Shown one piece after another: positions 24,721-33,174 of a DNA stretch of 64,000 nt (position 1 is the stretch's first letter; each line of letters opens with the position of its first letter). Both the position numbers and the translations under genes were made by a program. The stretch is from positions 1 through 64,000 of the forward strand of contig NZ_JAFCKS010000007.1 of the NCBI RefSeq assembly GCF_018129995.1, given 5' to 3'. The notes below the pieces were generated by a model that did not search any database, had not been told where the DNA came from, and saw only the letters and a list, made by a program, of their open reading frames with translations. The stretch is from Bradyrhizobium sp. SZCCT0153. GTDB taxonomy: Bacteria; Pseudomonadota; Alphaproteobacteria; Rhizobiales; Xanthobacteraceae.

Positions 24721-25362
24721 ACCGGCAAGCGACAACACTGGCGGAGCGTTCATCGCCGATGGCCGCTGCCGCTCCCTCATTATTGTCTCGCCCATTCGAC
24801 GATCGCCGTTGTCTCCGCTCCTGCCTGGGTTTCGCGTAGGCTCGCAAATTCAGTCTCGGTAGATCGCTGTCGCCTTCGAGCGCTTGGTCGGACCACAGCC
24901 CCGTGGCCGGCCAGATGGTCAGATAGAGCAGTTTCAGGCCGCGAGCTGCCAGTGCCTTCTCGTAGAGCGGGCGCGCCTGCACATTGGTGGCGCGGGCGAG
25001 ATCCACCGATTGGACCAGGAAGGGCAGGGTGGACAATCCGAGCACCGGATCGAGCCTCGAAAGCGCCCCCGCGAAGGCATCGCCTCCGGCGATCCGACGG
25101 TCGATCGTGGCGCGCGGCATCTCGCCAGAATTGATCTTGAGGGCGTTTTCGTAGGCGTTCGCGACGGTCACAAAACCGTGCGTCCTTTCGGAGACGCGGC
25201 TGGCGAAGGTCGCGAGCCCGATCTCGGAGATGTTATTCTCGGGGTATTCCGTGGTCATCCGCCAGGAGACCTGCGCCAGACCTGCGCCATGGCCGGCGCG
25301 GCGGTCAGGAGGAGTGCGGTGAGGGCCAGGATCGCCCGGATCCGTTTGGCGAGGGAGCGCAT
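24710..25362 (-). pseudogene. Broken TRAP transporter solute-binding protein (DctP type)
   Basis: The intact start (ATG 25362) encodes a signal peptide, MRSLAKRIRAILALTALLLT, then APAMAQV. An exact 11-bp tandem duplication (AGACCTGCGCC at 25267-25277 and 25278-25288, plus strand) then shifts the frame into an early stop. Removing one copy restores AQVSWRMTTEYPENNISEIG, the classic DctP N-terminus. Similarity continues through ALKINSGEMPRATIDRRIAGGDAFAG and LKLLYLTIWPATGLWSDQAL, then ends near 24830. About half of a normal 330-residue DctP is missing. No DctQ or DctM genes are nearby, so this is a relic. Confidence 0.85.
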
Positions 25363-25486
25363 TGGGAAAGGCAGGTCAGGCAGCATATTGGCAACTCATC
25401 GAACCATGGCAGGATGCCACAATCTGGCGGATCATCTTGTTGCACGCCGCACCGGCGCGCGCCACGGGCCCGCCTGCCCGCGGTGG

Positions 25487-26446
25487 ATGCAGATTGCATG
25501 GCGCGTCATCACTGTACTGTTTGTTTCGGCGACAGCGGTGGCAGCAGAGGACAGCTCGCCCGCGAGCTCCGACGTCGCCGTCCCCAGTGCCGAAGAGCCC
25601 GCCAAGCCGGCGGAGAAATCCACCGACGCGCGCGAGAGCGACACGCGGGAGTCGATCTGCCTGATCGTCGAGGCGGCCGCGCGCGATGCCAACCTGCCGC
25701 TGGAGTTCTTCGCCCGCGTGATCTGGCAGGAGAGCCGCTTCCAGGCCGATGCCGTGGGGCCCATGACGCGCAGCGGCGAGCATGCGCAGGGGATCGCGCA
25801 ATTCATGCCGGGCACCGCGAGCGAGCGTGGGCTGCTCAATCCCTTCAATCCGGTACAGGCGCTGCCGAAGTCGGCCGAATTCCTGAACGAGCTGCGCAAC
25901 CAGTTCGGCAATCTCGGCCTCGCTGCCGCCGCCTACAATGCCGGGCCGCGCCGGGTGCAGGAATGGCTCGCCGGCACCGGTCCGATGCCGGAGCAGACAC
26001 GCAACTACGTTCTCGCCATCACCGGCACATCCGTCGATGCCTGGGCCAAGGCAGGGGGCACCGGCAAGGGGCCGCCAAGCGCGCCACCGACGAGCTGCCG
26101 CGATCTGATGGCCCTCCTGAAGCGCGCTCCGAATGCCTTCGTCGCCGAGCTGGAGCAGCATGTCGAGCTTGCCGCCGCAAAGATCTGGGGCGTGCAGCTC
26201 GCCGCCGGCTTCGACCGCAACAGGGCGCTGGCGATGTATTCCCGCGCCGTCACCCGGCTCGGCCCCGTGATCGGAGAACGCGATCCGAGCCTGCTAAGCT
26301 CGGTGATGCGCAGCCGCGGCACGCGCGCCTTCTATCAGGTGCGCATCGGCGCCGACACGCGGAGCGAGGCGGACGAACTCTGCGGTCGAATCCGCAAGTC
26401 AGGCGGGGCTTGCTTCGTGCTGAAGAACCGTGGTGTGAGCGGGTAG
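25487..26446 (+). CDS. Lytic transglycosylase with SPOR-like C-terminus
   Basis: A periplasmic murein lytic transglycosylase of 319 residues. Signal peptide MQIAWRVITVLFVSATAVAA, then an acidic/Pro linker. The SLT domain spans about 50-180 with catalytic Glu in RVIWQESRFQADAVGP, then GIAQFMPGTASERGL and AAAYNAGPRRVQEWL. A helical middle part follows, and the last 45 residues (FYQVRIGADTRSEADELCGRIRKSGGACFVLKNRG) form a SPOR-like domain that may direct it to the septum. An alternative start upstream (MAGCHNLAD) would spoil the signal peptide. Confidence 0.9.
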   Translation: MQIAWRVITVLFVSATAVAAEDSSPASSDVAVPSAEEPAKPAEKSTDARESDTRESICLIVEAAARDANLPLEFFARVIWQESRFQADAVGPMTRSGEHAQGIAQFMPGTASERGLLNPFNPVQALPKSAEFLNELRNQFGNLGLAAAAYNAGPRRVQEWLAGTGPMPEQTRNYVLAITGTSVDAWAKAGGTGKGPPSAPPTSCRDLMALLKRAPNAFVAELEQHVELAAAKIWGVQLAAGFDRNRALAMYSRAVTRLGPVIGERDPSLLSSVMRSRGTRAFYQVRIGADTRSEADELCGRIRKSGGACFVLKNRGVSG

Positions 26447-26571
26447 GGCATTCCGGAACGACGGTCGCGAGCGCCACGCGTGCATGCCAGCCCCGCCGCC
26501 CGCTTGCTTGACGCCAGCCCTCGCTTTGCCCGTTATGCCAGCACGATTCCTCACCCCGGCCCAAGACTCCC

Positions 26572-27312
26572 GTGGCGCTTCCTCCGCTCAATTCACCTCA
26601 ATGGCAAAGCCCGTGGCGCGCCTTTGCGTGGGGGCTGCGCTCGATCACGCAGACGATCCTCACAATCGTGCTGTTCGTGACCTATCTCGGAATCGGCGCG
26701 CTCGCTCACGACACCCATTTCAGTCTGCTCTGGGCGCTCTGCTCGACGCTTTTCGTATGGGCAGGTCCGGCGCAGATCATCCTGATCACGACGCTCGGCT
26801 CCGGTGCGACCGTCATCCAGTCCGCAATCGCGGTCACCGTCAGTGCGATCCGCCTGTTTCCGATGGTGGTCTCGGTGCTGCCGCTGATGCGCACGCCGAC
26901 GACCAAGAGGCGCGAGCTGGTCTTTGCCGCTCACCTCACCGCGGTGACGCTGTGGGTCGAATGCCACCGCTTCCTGCCGCAGGTGCCGCGCGAGCGGCGC
27001 ATCGCGTTCGTCCACGGGCTCGGCTGCGGCCTGGTCTCGGTGTGCCTTACCGCCAATGCGGTCGGCTATTTCCTTGCCGCCAATCTCACGCAGACGCTTG
27101 GCGCGGCGATCCTCTTGCTGACGCCGCTGTCCTTCCTGTTCTCGACCGCGCGCAACAGCCGCGAGGTCGCCGATGTCGTCGCGCTCGCGCTGGGGATACT
27201 GCTGTATCCGCTGGCCGCGAAGATGAACTCCGGCCTCGACATCCTCGTCAGCGGCCTGATCGCGGGCACGATCGCCTATGGCGTGCATTGGTGGCGGGAG
27301 GTGCGCGCATGA
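26572..27312 (+). CDS. azlC: AzlC family permease (branched-chain amino acid export)
   Basis: The larger subunit of an AzlCD-type exporter, 246 residues with about eight hydrophobic segments. Family marks are the early GLGIGALAH-like segment (YLGIGALAHDTHFSLLWALCSTLFVWAGPAQI), VTVSAIRLFPMVVSVLPLM, and the C-terminal ALGILLYPLAAKMNSGLDILVSGLIAG. It starts with GTG and has no convincing ATG. The stop overlaps the azlD start by 4 nt (ATGA), so the two are translationally coupled. The exported substrate is inferred from the family only. Confidence 0.9.
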   Translation: MALPPLNSPQWQSPWRAFAWGLRSITQTILTIVLFVTYLGIGALAHDTHFSLLWALCSTLFVWAGPAQIILITTLGSGATVIQSAIAVTVSAIRLFPMVVSVLPLMRTPTTKRRELVFAAHLTAVTLWVECHRFLPQVPRERRIAFVHGLGCGLVSVCLTANAVGYFLAANLTQTLGAAILLLTPLSFLFSTARNSREVADVVALALGILLYPLAAKMNSGLDILVSGLIAGTIAYGVHWWREVRA

Positions 27313-27659
27313 GCTATGCGCAGCTCATCGGCGACTGGCATGCGCTAGCGGTGCTGTTCGTCGCCGGCGTCGTTCCCAACCAGATATGGCGGATGCTGGG
27401 CCTGTGGTTCGGCGGCGGCATCGACGAGGGCTCCGAGCTTCTGGTCTGGGTGAGGGCGGTCGCCACCGCGATCCTGGCCGGCGTCATCGCCCAGATCGTG
27501 GTCGAGCCGCCGGGTGCGCTCGCCAGCGTGCCGGATGTCCTGCGCTATGGCTCAGTCGGCGCCGGCCTCGTGGTCTTCCTGCTGACCCGCCGCTCGATCT
27601 TCGCGGGCGTGGTCGCGGGCGAAGTCTTCATGCTGGCCGGCAAGTGGTGGTTGGGTTAA
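27309..27659 (+). CDS. azlD: AzlD family membrane protein
   Basis: The small AzlCD subunit, 116 residues with four predicted membrane spans (AVLFVAGVVPNQIWRMLGLW, VRAVATAILAGVIAQIVV, SVGAGLVVFLLTRRSIFAGVVAGEVFMLAGKWW). It overlaps azlC by ATGA. Longer than many AzlD proteins at the N-terminus, where LIGDWHALAVL precedes the first span. Function follows from partnership with AzlC. Confidence 0.85.
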   Translation: MSYAQLIGDWHALAVLFVAGVVPNQIWRMLGLWFGGGIDEGSELLVWVRAVATAILAGVIAQIVVEPPGALASVPDVLRYGSVGAGLVVFLLTRRSIFAGVVAGEVFMLAGKWWLG

Positions 27660-27689
27660 AACTCCGGCGAACAGCAGGGAACTGGAAAT

Positions 27690-28181
27690 ATGGTTCGCGA
27701 AAACGAGCTCCGCGAAGGCGAGGTCGCCATCGAGCTGCCGCCGACGGGGGATGCCGGCCTCGTCTTCATCGGCCGCATCCGCACGCCCTGGACCTCGCGG
27801 CTGGAGACGCCGCGGCAGGGGCGGCATGACGGCCCGATATGCCGGATCGAGATCTTCGAGCCGTTCCTGCCGGCGATCAAGGGCGTCGATTTCTACAGCA
27901 ATCTCGAAGTGCTCTACTGGCTCGACAAGTCGCGCCGCGACATCCTCCTGCAAAGCCCGAAGAATAACGAGAAGACTCGCGGCGCCTTTTCGCTGCGCTC
28001 GCCGGTCCGGCCCAATCCGATCGGCACCTCGATCGTGAAGCTCGTTGGCATCGAGGGCAACGCGATCCTGGTGCGCGGGCTCGATTGCATCGACAATACG
28101 CCGCTGATCGACATCAAGCCCGACCGCTGCGAGTTCACCCCATTGGCCGCGCCGCAGCCGGGGGATTTCCAGACCGAATAG
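27690..28181 (+). CDS. trmO: tRNA m6t6A37 methyltransferase TrmO (TsaA)
   Basis: A 163-residue beta-barrel SAM methyltransferase that adds a methyl to the N6 of threonylcarbamoyladenosine 37 in certain tRNAs. Hallmarks are FIGRIRTPWTSR at the start, the RSPVRPNPIGTSIVKLVGIEG core and the C-terminal CIDNTPLIDIKPD. The length and the single domain fit the bacterial short form. It starts 31 bp after azlD, and co-transcription is possible but no functional link is known. Dispersed repeats follow. Confidence 0.9.
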   Translation: MVRENELREGEVAIELPPTGDAGLVFIGRIRTPWTSRLETPRQGRHDGPICRIEIFEPFLPAIKGVDFYSNLEVLYWLDKSRRDILLQSPKNNEKTRGAFSLRSPVRPNPIGTSIVKLVGIEGNAILVRGLDCIDNTPLIDIKPDRCEFTPLAAPQPGDFQTE

Positions 28182-28203
28182 GGGGGGCGCTCCGCTCTAA
28201 CGT

Positions 28204-28295
28204 CGTCGTTGCGAGGAGCCCTTGCGGCGAAGCAATTCAGACTGTCTCGGCGGGAGCAGTCTGGATTGCTTCGCTTCGCTCGCAATGACGAGTGG
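28204..28295. repeat. Dispersed intergenic dyad repeat, copy 1
   Basis: The segment contains GCGAAGCAATTCAGACTG, a 12-nt loop, then CAGTCTGGATTGCTTCGC, continuing as TTCGCTCGCAATGACG opposite TCGTCGTTGCGAGG. This makes a long imperfect hairpin. The same family (GTCATTGCGAGCGCAGCGCA...TCTGGATTGCTTCG) recurs at 63937-64000. It sits between two convergent genes and could also end transcription. Confidence 0.75.
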
Positions 28296-28302
28296 GAGAG
28301 AC

Positions 28303-28731
28303 TTAGACCGCCTGCAACGCCGCGATTAGCTTGGTTGCGTTCTCTTCCAGCACCTTGACGTCTTCCTTGCGGCTGGCGGGCGGCAGCATGGCCACGCCGT
28401 CGTGGCGCGGCATCACGTGCATGTGCAGGTGAAACACCACCTGTCCGCCGGCGGCCTCGTTGAACTGCTGCACGGTGATGCCGTCGGCCTTGAACGCCTT
28501 CATCGCAGCGGCGGCGATCTTGTGCGCGCCGCGGGCGACATGCGCATAGTCGTCGGGCTTGATGTCGAGGATGTTGCGGGCAGGGGCCTTCGGGATCACC
28601 AGCGTGTGGCCGGGCACCCGCGGCATGATGTCGAGGAATGCGAGCACATGCTCGTCCTCATAGACCTTGTGACAGGAGAATTCGCCGCGCAGGATCTTCG
28701 CGAAAATGTTGTTGGGATCGTAGGCGGTCAT
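28303..28731 (-). CDS. HIT family protein
   Basis: A 142-residue histidine-triad nucleotide hydrolase or transferase. The catalytic triad is HLHMHVMPR (HxHxH) near residue 97. The nucleotide-binding part includes FLDIMPRVPGHTLVIPKAPARNILDI. The N-terminus DPNNIFAKILRGE and the middle IQQ-type segment fit the HinT/Hit-like branch that hydrolyses purine phosphoramidates. It is the last gene of a four-gene minus-strand run (RidA, GDPD, acyltransferase, HIT). Confidence 0.93.
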   Translation of the reverse strand: MTAYDPNNIFAKILRGEFSCHKVYEDEHVLAFLDIMPRVPGHTLVIPKAPARNILDIKPDDYAHVARGAHKIAAAAMKAFKADGITVQQFNEAAGGQVVFHLHMHVMPRHDGVAMLPPASRKEDVKVLEENATKLIAALQAV

Positions 28732-28782
28732 GGCTGCGGCTCCTCGAGATTTTTGCCTACTGTCACCAGCGGCGCGAGGGCG

Positions 28783-30024
28783 TCAAGGCGCCTCGTCGAC
28801 GCCTTTGCGGAACGGGCCGAGCTCGGCGAGCTCCCGCCCAGCCTCCGCGACATAGGCGCGCTCGCGCTTGAGGTAATCGTCGATGGCGCGGCGCAGGCCG
28901 GGATCGGCGATGAAGTGGGCGGAATGGGTCGTCCGCGGCAGGTAGCCGCGCGCGATCTTGTGCTCGCCCTGCGCGCCGGCCTCGACATTCCCCAAGCCGT
29001 GTTTGATCGCGAAATCGATCGCCTGATAGTAGCAGACCTCGAAATGCAGGAAGGGATGATGCTCGACCGCGCCCCAGTTGCGGCCGAACAGCGTGTCCGA
29101 GCCGATGAAGTTGATCGCGCCCGCGATCCAGCGATCGTTACGGCGGGCCATCACCAGCAGCACATCCTGGCTCATGGTCTCGCCGATCAGCGAGAAAAAT
29201 TCCCGCGTCAGATACGGCCGGCCCCATTTGCGTGAGCCGGTCTCCATGTAGAACGTGAAAAACGCATCCCATGCGTCTTCGGTGATATCGCGGCCCGTGA
29301 GCCAATGGATCGTGACGCCGGCGGCCAGTGCGTCGCGCCGCTCGCGCTTGATCGACTTGCGATGGCGCGAGTTCAGCGTCGCCAGGAAGTCGTCGAAGCT
29401 CGCAAAACCCTCATTGTGCCAGTGGAACTGCTGGTCGGTGCGCTGGAGGAAGCCGTGCCGGGCCAGTAGCTTCCACTCAGCCTCGCGCGCGAAGGTGACG
29501 TGGACCGAGGAGGCCTTGCTGACGCCGCACAGCGCCACCAGCCCGCTCGCCAGCGCTTCCGTGATGCGCTCGTGGTCGACGCCGTCTCGGACCAAGAGCC
29601 GAGGGCCGGTCGCGGGCGTGAAGGGAACCGAGACCTGCAGCTTCGGGTAATAGCGCCCGCCCGCACGCTCATAGGCGTCGGCCCAGCCGCGGTCGAACAC
29701 GTACTCACCTTGAGAGTGCGATTTCAGATAGCAAGGGACGATGCCAGCGACGCGGCCGTCGAGCTTGGCCACGAGATGCCGCGGGCCCCAGCCGGTGCGG
29801 ATTGTGGCTGAACCTGATTTCTCGACGGCGGATAGAAATGCGTGGGAGACGAAGGGGTTATAGGCAGGCTTTGAGAGTCCGAGGGAATCGCCTGGAAGTC
29901 CGGACGAGGTTCCCTTGCCATGTCCGTTACAAGCCGTGCCGGGATTGGCGCAGGCGTCCCAATCCTCAGCAGATACCTCGCCAATCGAGGGTACAGCCTC
30001 GAGCGTGATTTCAGATGATGCCAT
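28783..30024 (-). CDS. FemAB/GNAT-like acyltransferase (DUF482)
   Basis: A 413-residue protein of the DUF482 family (peptidoglycan-biosynthesis-like N-acyltransferases with a FemAB-type double GNAT fold). Clear family segments are NPFVSHAFLSAVEKSGSA, GWGPRHLVAKLDG, YVFDRGWADAYERAGGRYYPKLQVSVPFTPATGPRLL, FASFDDFLATLNSRHRKSIKRERR and GAQGEHKIARGYLP near the end. The acceptor is unknown. Upstream in-frame codons (MKSLLQCTILGT) are probably not part of it. It lies between the GDPD gene (58 bp) and the HIT gene (51 bp). Confidence 0.88.
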   Translation of the reverse strand: MASSEITLEAVPSIGEVSAEDWDACANPGTACNGHGKGTSSGLPGDSLGLSKPAYNPFVSHAFLSAVEKSGSATIRTGWGPRHLVAKLDGRVAGIVPCYLKSHSQGEYVFDRGWADAYERAGGRYYPKLQVSVPFTPATGPRLLVRDGVDHERITEALASGLVALCGVSKASSVHVTFAREAEWKLLARHGFLQRTDQQFHWHNEGFASFDDFLATLNSRHRKSIKRERRDALAAGVTIHWLTGRDITEDAWDAFFTFYMETGSRKWGRPYLTREFFSLIGETMSQDVLLVMARRNDRWIAGAINFIGSDTLFGRNWGAVEHHPFLHFEVCYYQAIDFAIKHGLGNVEAGAQGEHKIARGYLPRTTHSAHFIADPGLRRAIDDYLKRERAYVAEAGRELAELGPFRKGVDEAP

Positions 30025-30082
30025 CGTGCCCAAGATCGTGCATTGCAGCAGTGACTTCAAGAGGGCGTCCCAAGAGGGCGTC

Positions 30083-30829
30083 CTAAGGCACGAACCCCTC
30101 GAAGATCATCTGATCCGCATATTGCCCGACCCGCGTCCGCTGCTCGGGCGTGCGCACGGTCCAGCCCAGCAGGGCGCAGCCAAAGACGTTGCGGGCGATC
30201 CAGGGGGCGGGGGCCGGGAGGTGGTCGACCTTGAAGGCGACGAAATGCGGCTGGGTCTGGAAGCCGTGGCGCAGGTACAGCATGCTGTCGCGCTGCTCTC
30301 GGGTCAGGTAGGCCCAGTACTCGTCCTCATAGCTCCGCTGCGCGACGATGCCGCGCGGGCGGGAGGGCAACAATTCGCGCAGAGCCAGCACCTGGTCGGG
30401 GTCGAAGGACATGCCGACCGCTGCCCCCTGATAGGACGCCAGCACCTCGGCCATCCGCTTCACCAGCTTGCGGTCGCCGCCAAAATGGCTCTTCACCTCG
30501 ATCACCAGCGGCACGCGGCCGGCCACCATGGCGCAGAGGTCGGACAGCGACATCATCCGCTCGTCGGTATCCCTAAACTTGATCGCCTTCAGTTCGGCGG
30601 CGGTCTTCTTGACCAGATCGCCGGTCGCCTCGGTGAGGCGGCCGAGCGCATGGTCGTGATGCACCATAGCCTCGCCGTCGGCGGAAAGCTGGATATCGAC
30701 CTCGATCGAGAAATTGCCAGCGATGGCAGCCTGCACCGCGCCCGGCATGTTCTCGACGATGCCGCGGGAAATGTCGTGCAGGCCACGATGGGCGACCGGC
30801 CGGGCTGTCAGCCAATCAGGAGCGCGCAT
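30083..30829 (-). CDS. Glycerophosphodiester phosphodiesterase family protein
   Basis: A 248-residue TIM-barrel phosphodiesterase. The GDPD signature AHRGLHDISRGIVENMPGAVQAAIAG gives the catalytic His and the Glu-Asn pair. The second metal/catalytic part is SIEVDIQLSADGEAMVHHDHALGRLT, with ExD and HD. The enzyme would release glycerol 3-phosphate from deacylated phospholipids. No signal peptide, so cytosolic. It starts 5 bp after the RidA stop and the two are surely co-transcribed. Confidence 0.92.
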   Translation of the reverse strand: MRAPDWLTARPVAHRGLHDISRGIVENMPGAVQAAIAGNFSIEVDIQLSADGEAMVHHDHALGRLTEATGDLVKKTAAELKAIKFRDTDERMMSLSDLCAMVAGRVPLVIEVKSHFGGDRKLVKRMAEVLASYQGAAVGMSFDPDQVLALRELLPSRPRGIVAQRSYEDEYWAYLTREQRDSMLYLRHGFQTQPHFVAFKVDHLPAPAPWIARNVFGCALLGWTVRTPEQRTRVGQYADQMIFEGFVP

Positions 30830-30834
30830 TCGCG

Positions 30835-31302
30835 TCAGGCGACCTCGAACACGCCTTCGACCTCGACCGCCGCATCCGCGGGGAGCGAGGCGACGCCGAC
30901 GGTGGTGCGGGCGTGGCGGCCCTTGTCACCGAAGGCGGCGACCATCAGGTCGGAGGCGCCGTTCAGCACCTTCGGCCCGTCCAGGAAGTCCGGGGCGGAG
31001 TTGATGAAGCCGCCGAGGCGCACCACGCGGACGACCTTGTCGAGGTCGCCGAGGGCAGCCTTGACCTGGGCCAGCAGGTTGACGGCACAGCCGCGGGCGG
31101 CCGCGGCCCCTTCTTCGATGGTCACTCCGGCGCCGAGCTTGCCCTTGGCGATCAGCTTGCCGGCGGGATCGAAGCAGACCTGGCCGGAGACGAACAGCAG
31201 ATTGCCGGTGCGCACGAACGGCACGTAATTGGCCACGGGGGTGGGGGCCTCGTGCAGCTTGATGCCCTGTTCCGCCAGTTTCTGCTCGACCGTGCCCGCC
31301 AT
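30835..31302 (-). CDS. RidA/YjgF family protein, first copy
   Basis: A 155-residue Rid protein, of the longer subgroup that begins with an extra helix (MAGTVEQKLAEQGIKLHEAP). Core motifs are YVPFVRTGNLLFVSGQVCFDPAGKL, AARGCAVNLLAQVKAALGDLDKVVRVVRLGGFINSAPDF and the trimer-site ARTTVGVASLPADAAVEVEGVFEV. The arginine of RTTVGV corresponds to the carboxylate-binding residue of true imine deaminases, so activity is possible. It leads the operon with GDPD, acyltransferase and HIT genes. Confidence 0.92.
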   Translation of the reverse strand: MAGTVEQKLAEQGIKLHEAPTPVANYVPFVRTGNLLFVSGQVCFDPAGKLIAKGKLGAGVTIEEGAAAARGCAVNLLAQVKAALGDLDKVVRVVRLGGFINSAPDFLDGPKVLNGASDLMVAAFGDKGRHARTTVGVASLPADAAVEVEGVFEVA

Positions 31303-31547
31303 CTTCGACCTCGTTGTCCAAAATTCATCCGCTCCGGCGCGTCCGTTGGCGGCCGGGCGCGCCCTGTTTCGCCCATCGTGCAGCCACATGCAAGCAACCG
31401 GAAGGCCCGCATTTTGTTGAGGCAGGGCAGGCGGTTCAGGGTGAGGGTCGCAAATTTACGTGAAACGGCCTCAGTTGCGGCGCAATGGAACGGTCATTAA
31501 AATGTCGAATCTGCGCTTCCCCAAGGACGCATCTTCAAGGAACAGAC

Positions 31548-32393
31548 ATGGTGCACCTTTTCCGGACTTCACTCGGTGTGATGGCGCTCGCGGCAGCCGT
31601 CTTTGGAGCCGGGGGCGGGGCTTACGCAGCCAGCGGTCCGTTTCTCGCGCATCAGGCGCTCTATGACCTCAGTCTGGTGAAATCGCGCTCCAATTCGGTC
31701 AACAGCGCGCGCGGGCGCATCCTCTACAACTTCACCGGAAGCTCGTGCGAGGGCTACACCTCCGAATTCCGCCAGGTCTCCGAGCTCGACAGCGGCGAGG
31801 GCAAGATCACGCTCAGCGACCTCCGCTCCAATTCCTGGGAGGACGCTGCGGGCAAAAGCTATCGCTTCAAGATCGAGACACGGATGAATGAGGCCGACGC
31901 CGGCCGGGTCGACGGCTCCGCGGAACGCGACGGCGACCACATCAACGTCAAGCTGAAGCTGCCGGCGCCGAAGAGCTTTACCCTCGACGGCAAGATCGTG
32001 TTCCCGACCGAGCAGATCCAGCGCATCATTGCCGCCGCCAAGGACGGCAAGTCGCTGCTCGAGCTGTCGGTTTATGACGGCTCCGACGACGGCCAGAAGG
32101 TCTACAACACGCTGACCGTGATCGGCCAGCCGATCCCCGCCGAGCGCGCCGGCTCGTCCGATCCGTCGACGTCCGACGAGCATATGAAATCACTCAAGCG
32201 CTGGCCGGTCACCGTCAGCTATTTCGACCGCGAAGCCCAGCAGAAGGAAGGCGAGCAAACCCCCGTCTATGCGATGGCGTTCGAGCTCTACGAAAACGGT
32301 GTCTCGCGCCAGCTCGTGCTTGATTACAACGATTTCGTGATCTCCGGCGCGATGGGCAAGTTCGACGTCAAGGACAGCAAGCCCTGTAATTGA
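31548..32393 (+). CDS. eipB: Cell envelope integrity protein EipB-like (DUF1849)
   Basis: A 281-residue periplasmic protein of the DUF1849 family. Brucella EipB is a beta-spiral protein needed for envelope stability. The signal peptide covers about residues 1-28 (MALAAAVFGAGGGAYAA). The mature chain shows FLAHQALYDLSLVKSRS, ARGRILYNFTGSSCEGYTSEFRQVSEL, and the terminal KDSKPCN. The two cysteines (SSCEGY and KPCN) match the conserved disulfide pair of EipB. Start ATG 31548 follows AAGGAACAG. It is divergent from the RidA operon. Confidence 0.92.
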   Translation: MVHLFRTSLGVMALAAAVFGAGGGAYAASGPFLAHQALYDLSLVKSRSNSVNSARGRILYNFTGSSCEGYTSEFRQVSELDSGEGKITLSDLRSNSWEDAAGKSYRFKIETRMNEADAGRVDGSAERDGDHINVKLKLPAPKSFTLDGKIVFPTEQIQRIIAAAKDGKSLLELSVYDGSDDGQKVYNTLTVIGQPIPAERAGSSDPSTSDEHMKSLKRWPVTVSYFDREAQQKEGEQTPVYAMAFELYENGVSRQLVLDYNDFVISGAMGKFDVKDSKPCN

Positions 32394-32467
32394 GGGCGAG
32401 GCGTCTAGCCCTTGTCGCACTCTGCGGCTACGCTTGTTCCCCACCACAAACTTCCGGGAGCTAGCCT

Positions 32468-32869
32468 ATGCCCAAGCTCGATCATCTCCGCCCCAGCGGC
32501 CTGCACCACAATCCGGCCTATTCCCATGTCGTCACCGCCACAGGTGCGCGCACGATCTACATCTCCGGCCAGGTGTCGGTGGACGAGGAAGGGCGGATCG
32601 TCGGCGAAGGCGATATTGCCGCGCAGACCATCCAGGTGATGCAAAATCTCGGCCACGCGCTGAAGGCGGCCGGTGCGAGCTACGCCAACATCGTCAAGAT
32701 CACGACCTTCGTCGTGAACTACAAGCCGGAGCTGCGCCCGATCATCGGCAAGGCCCGCTCCGCCTTCTTCGAAGGGATGGAGCCGCCGGCTTCGACCCTC
32801 GTCGGCGTCTCCGCGCTCGCCGCGCCGGAATGGCTGATTGAGATCGAGGCGATCGCGGTCGCGGATTAA
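32468..32869 (+). CDS. RidA/YjgF family protein, second copy
   Basis: A 133-residue Rid protein distinct from the one at 30.8 kb. It has TIYISGQVSVDEEGRIVGEGDIAAQTIQVMQNLGHALKAAGASYANIVKITTFVVNYKPELRP and PPASTLVGVSALAAPEWLIEIEAIA. The key arginine before the strand STLVGV is absent (PASTLVGV), which suggests a subgroup without classic imine deaminase activity. GGGAGC precedes the ATG. A Nudix remnant begins directly at its stop codon. Confidence 0.92.
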   Translation: MPKLDHLRPSGLHHNPAYSHVVTATGARTIYISGQVSVDEEGRIVGEGDIAAQTIQVMQNLGHALKAAGASYANIVKITTFVVNYKPELRPIIGKARSAFFEGMEPPASTLVGVSALAAPEWLIEIEAIAVAD

Positions 32870-33174
32870 AGTCGAAGCCGGCGAGCACCCTCAGGCCGCG
32901 CTGAAGCGGGAATTGTCCGAGGAACTCGGCATCGACGTCGATCCAAGCGGGATGATCTATGTCGGACGATATACCGCGCCTGCGGCGCACGAGCCTGGCC
33001 GGCAAGTCGATGCGGAACTTCCGCATCGTCATCGCGCACCCGGTCGCTCCCGGAGCGGAGATTGAGGAGATTCTCTGGCTCGATTCGTCCACGCCCGGAG
33101 CCTTAAAGCTTGCACCTCTGACGCGCGACAGGCTGCCTCCGCTGTGCTCGCGGCCGGCCAAAACGATGGATTAG
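32868..33174 (+). pseudogene. Nudix hydrolase remnant
   Basis: Starting exactly at the ridA stop, one frame reads KVEAGEHPQAALKRELSEEL followed by GIDV, which is a complete Nudix box (REx2EE pattern). It continues to AHEPGRQVDAEL near 33018. The homologous sequence then moves to another frame, FRIVIAHPVAPGAEIEEILWL and PLTRDRLPPL, typical of the MutT-like C-terminus. So the gene lacks its N-terminal strands and start codon and carries an internal frameshift. Its last stop overlaps the convergent ACT-protein stop by 4 nt (TTAG). Confidence 0.8.
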
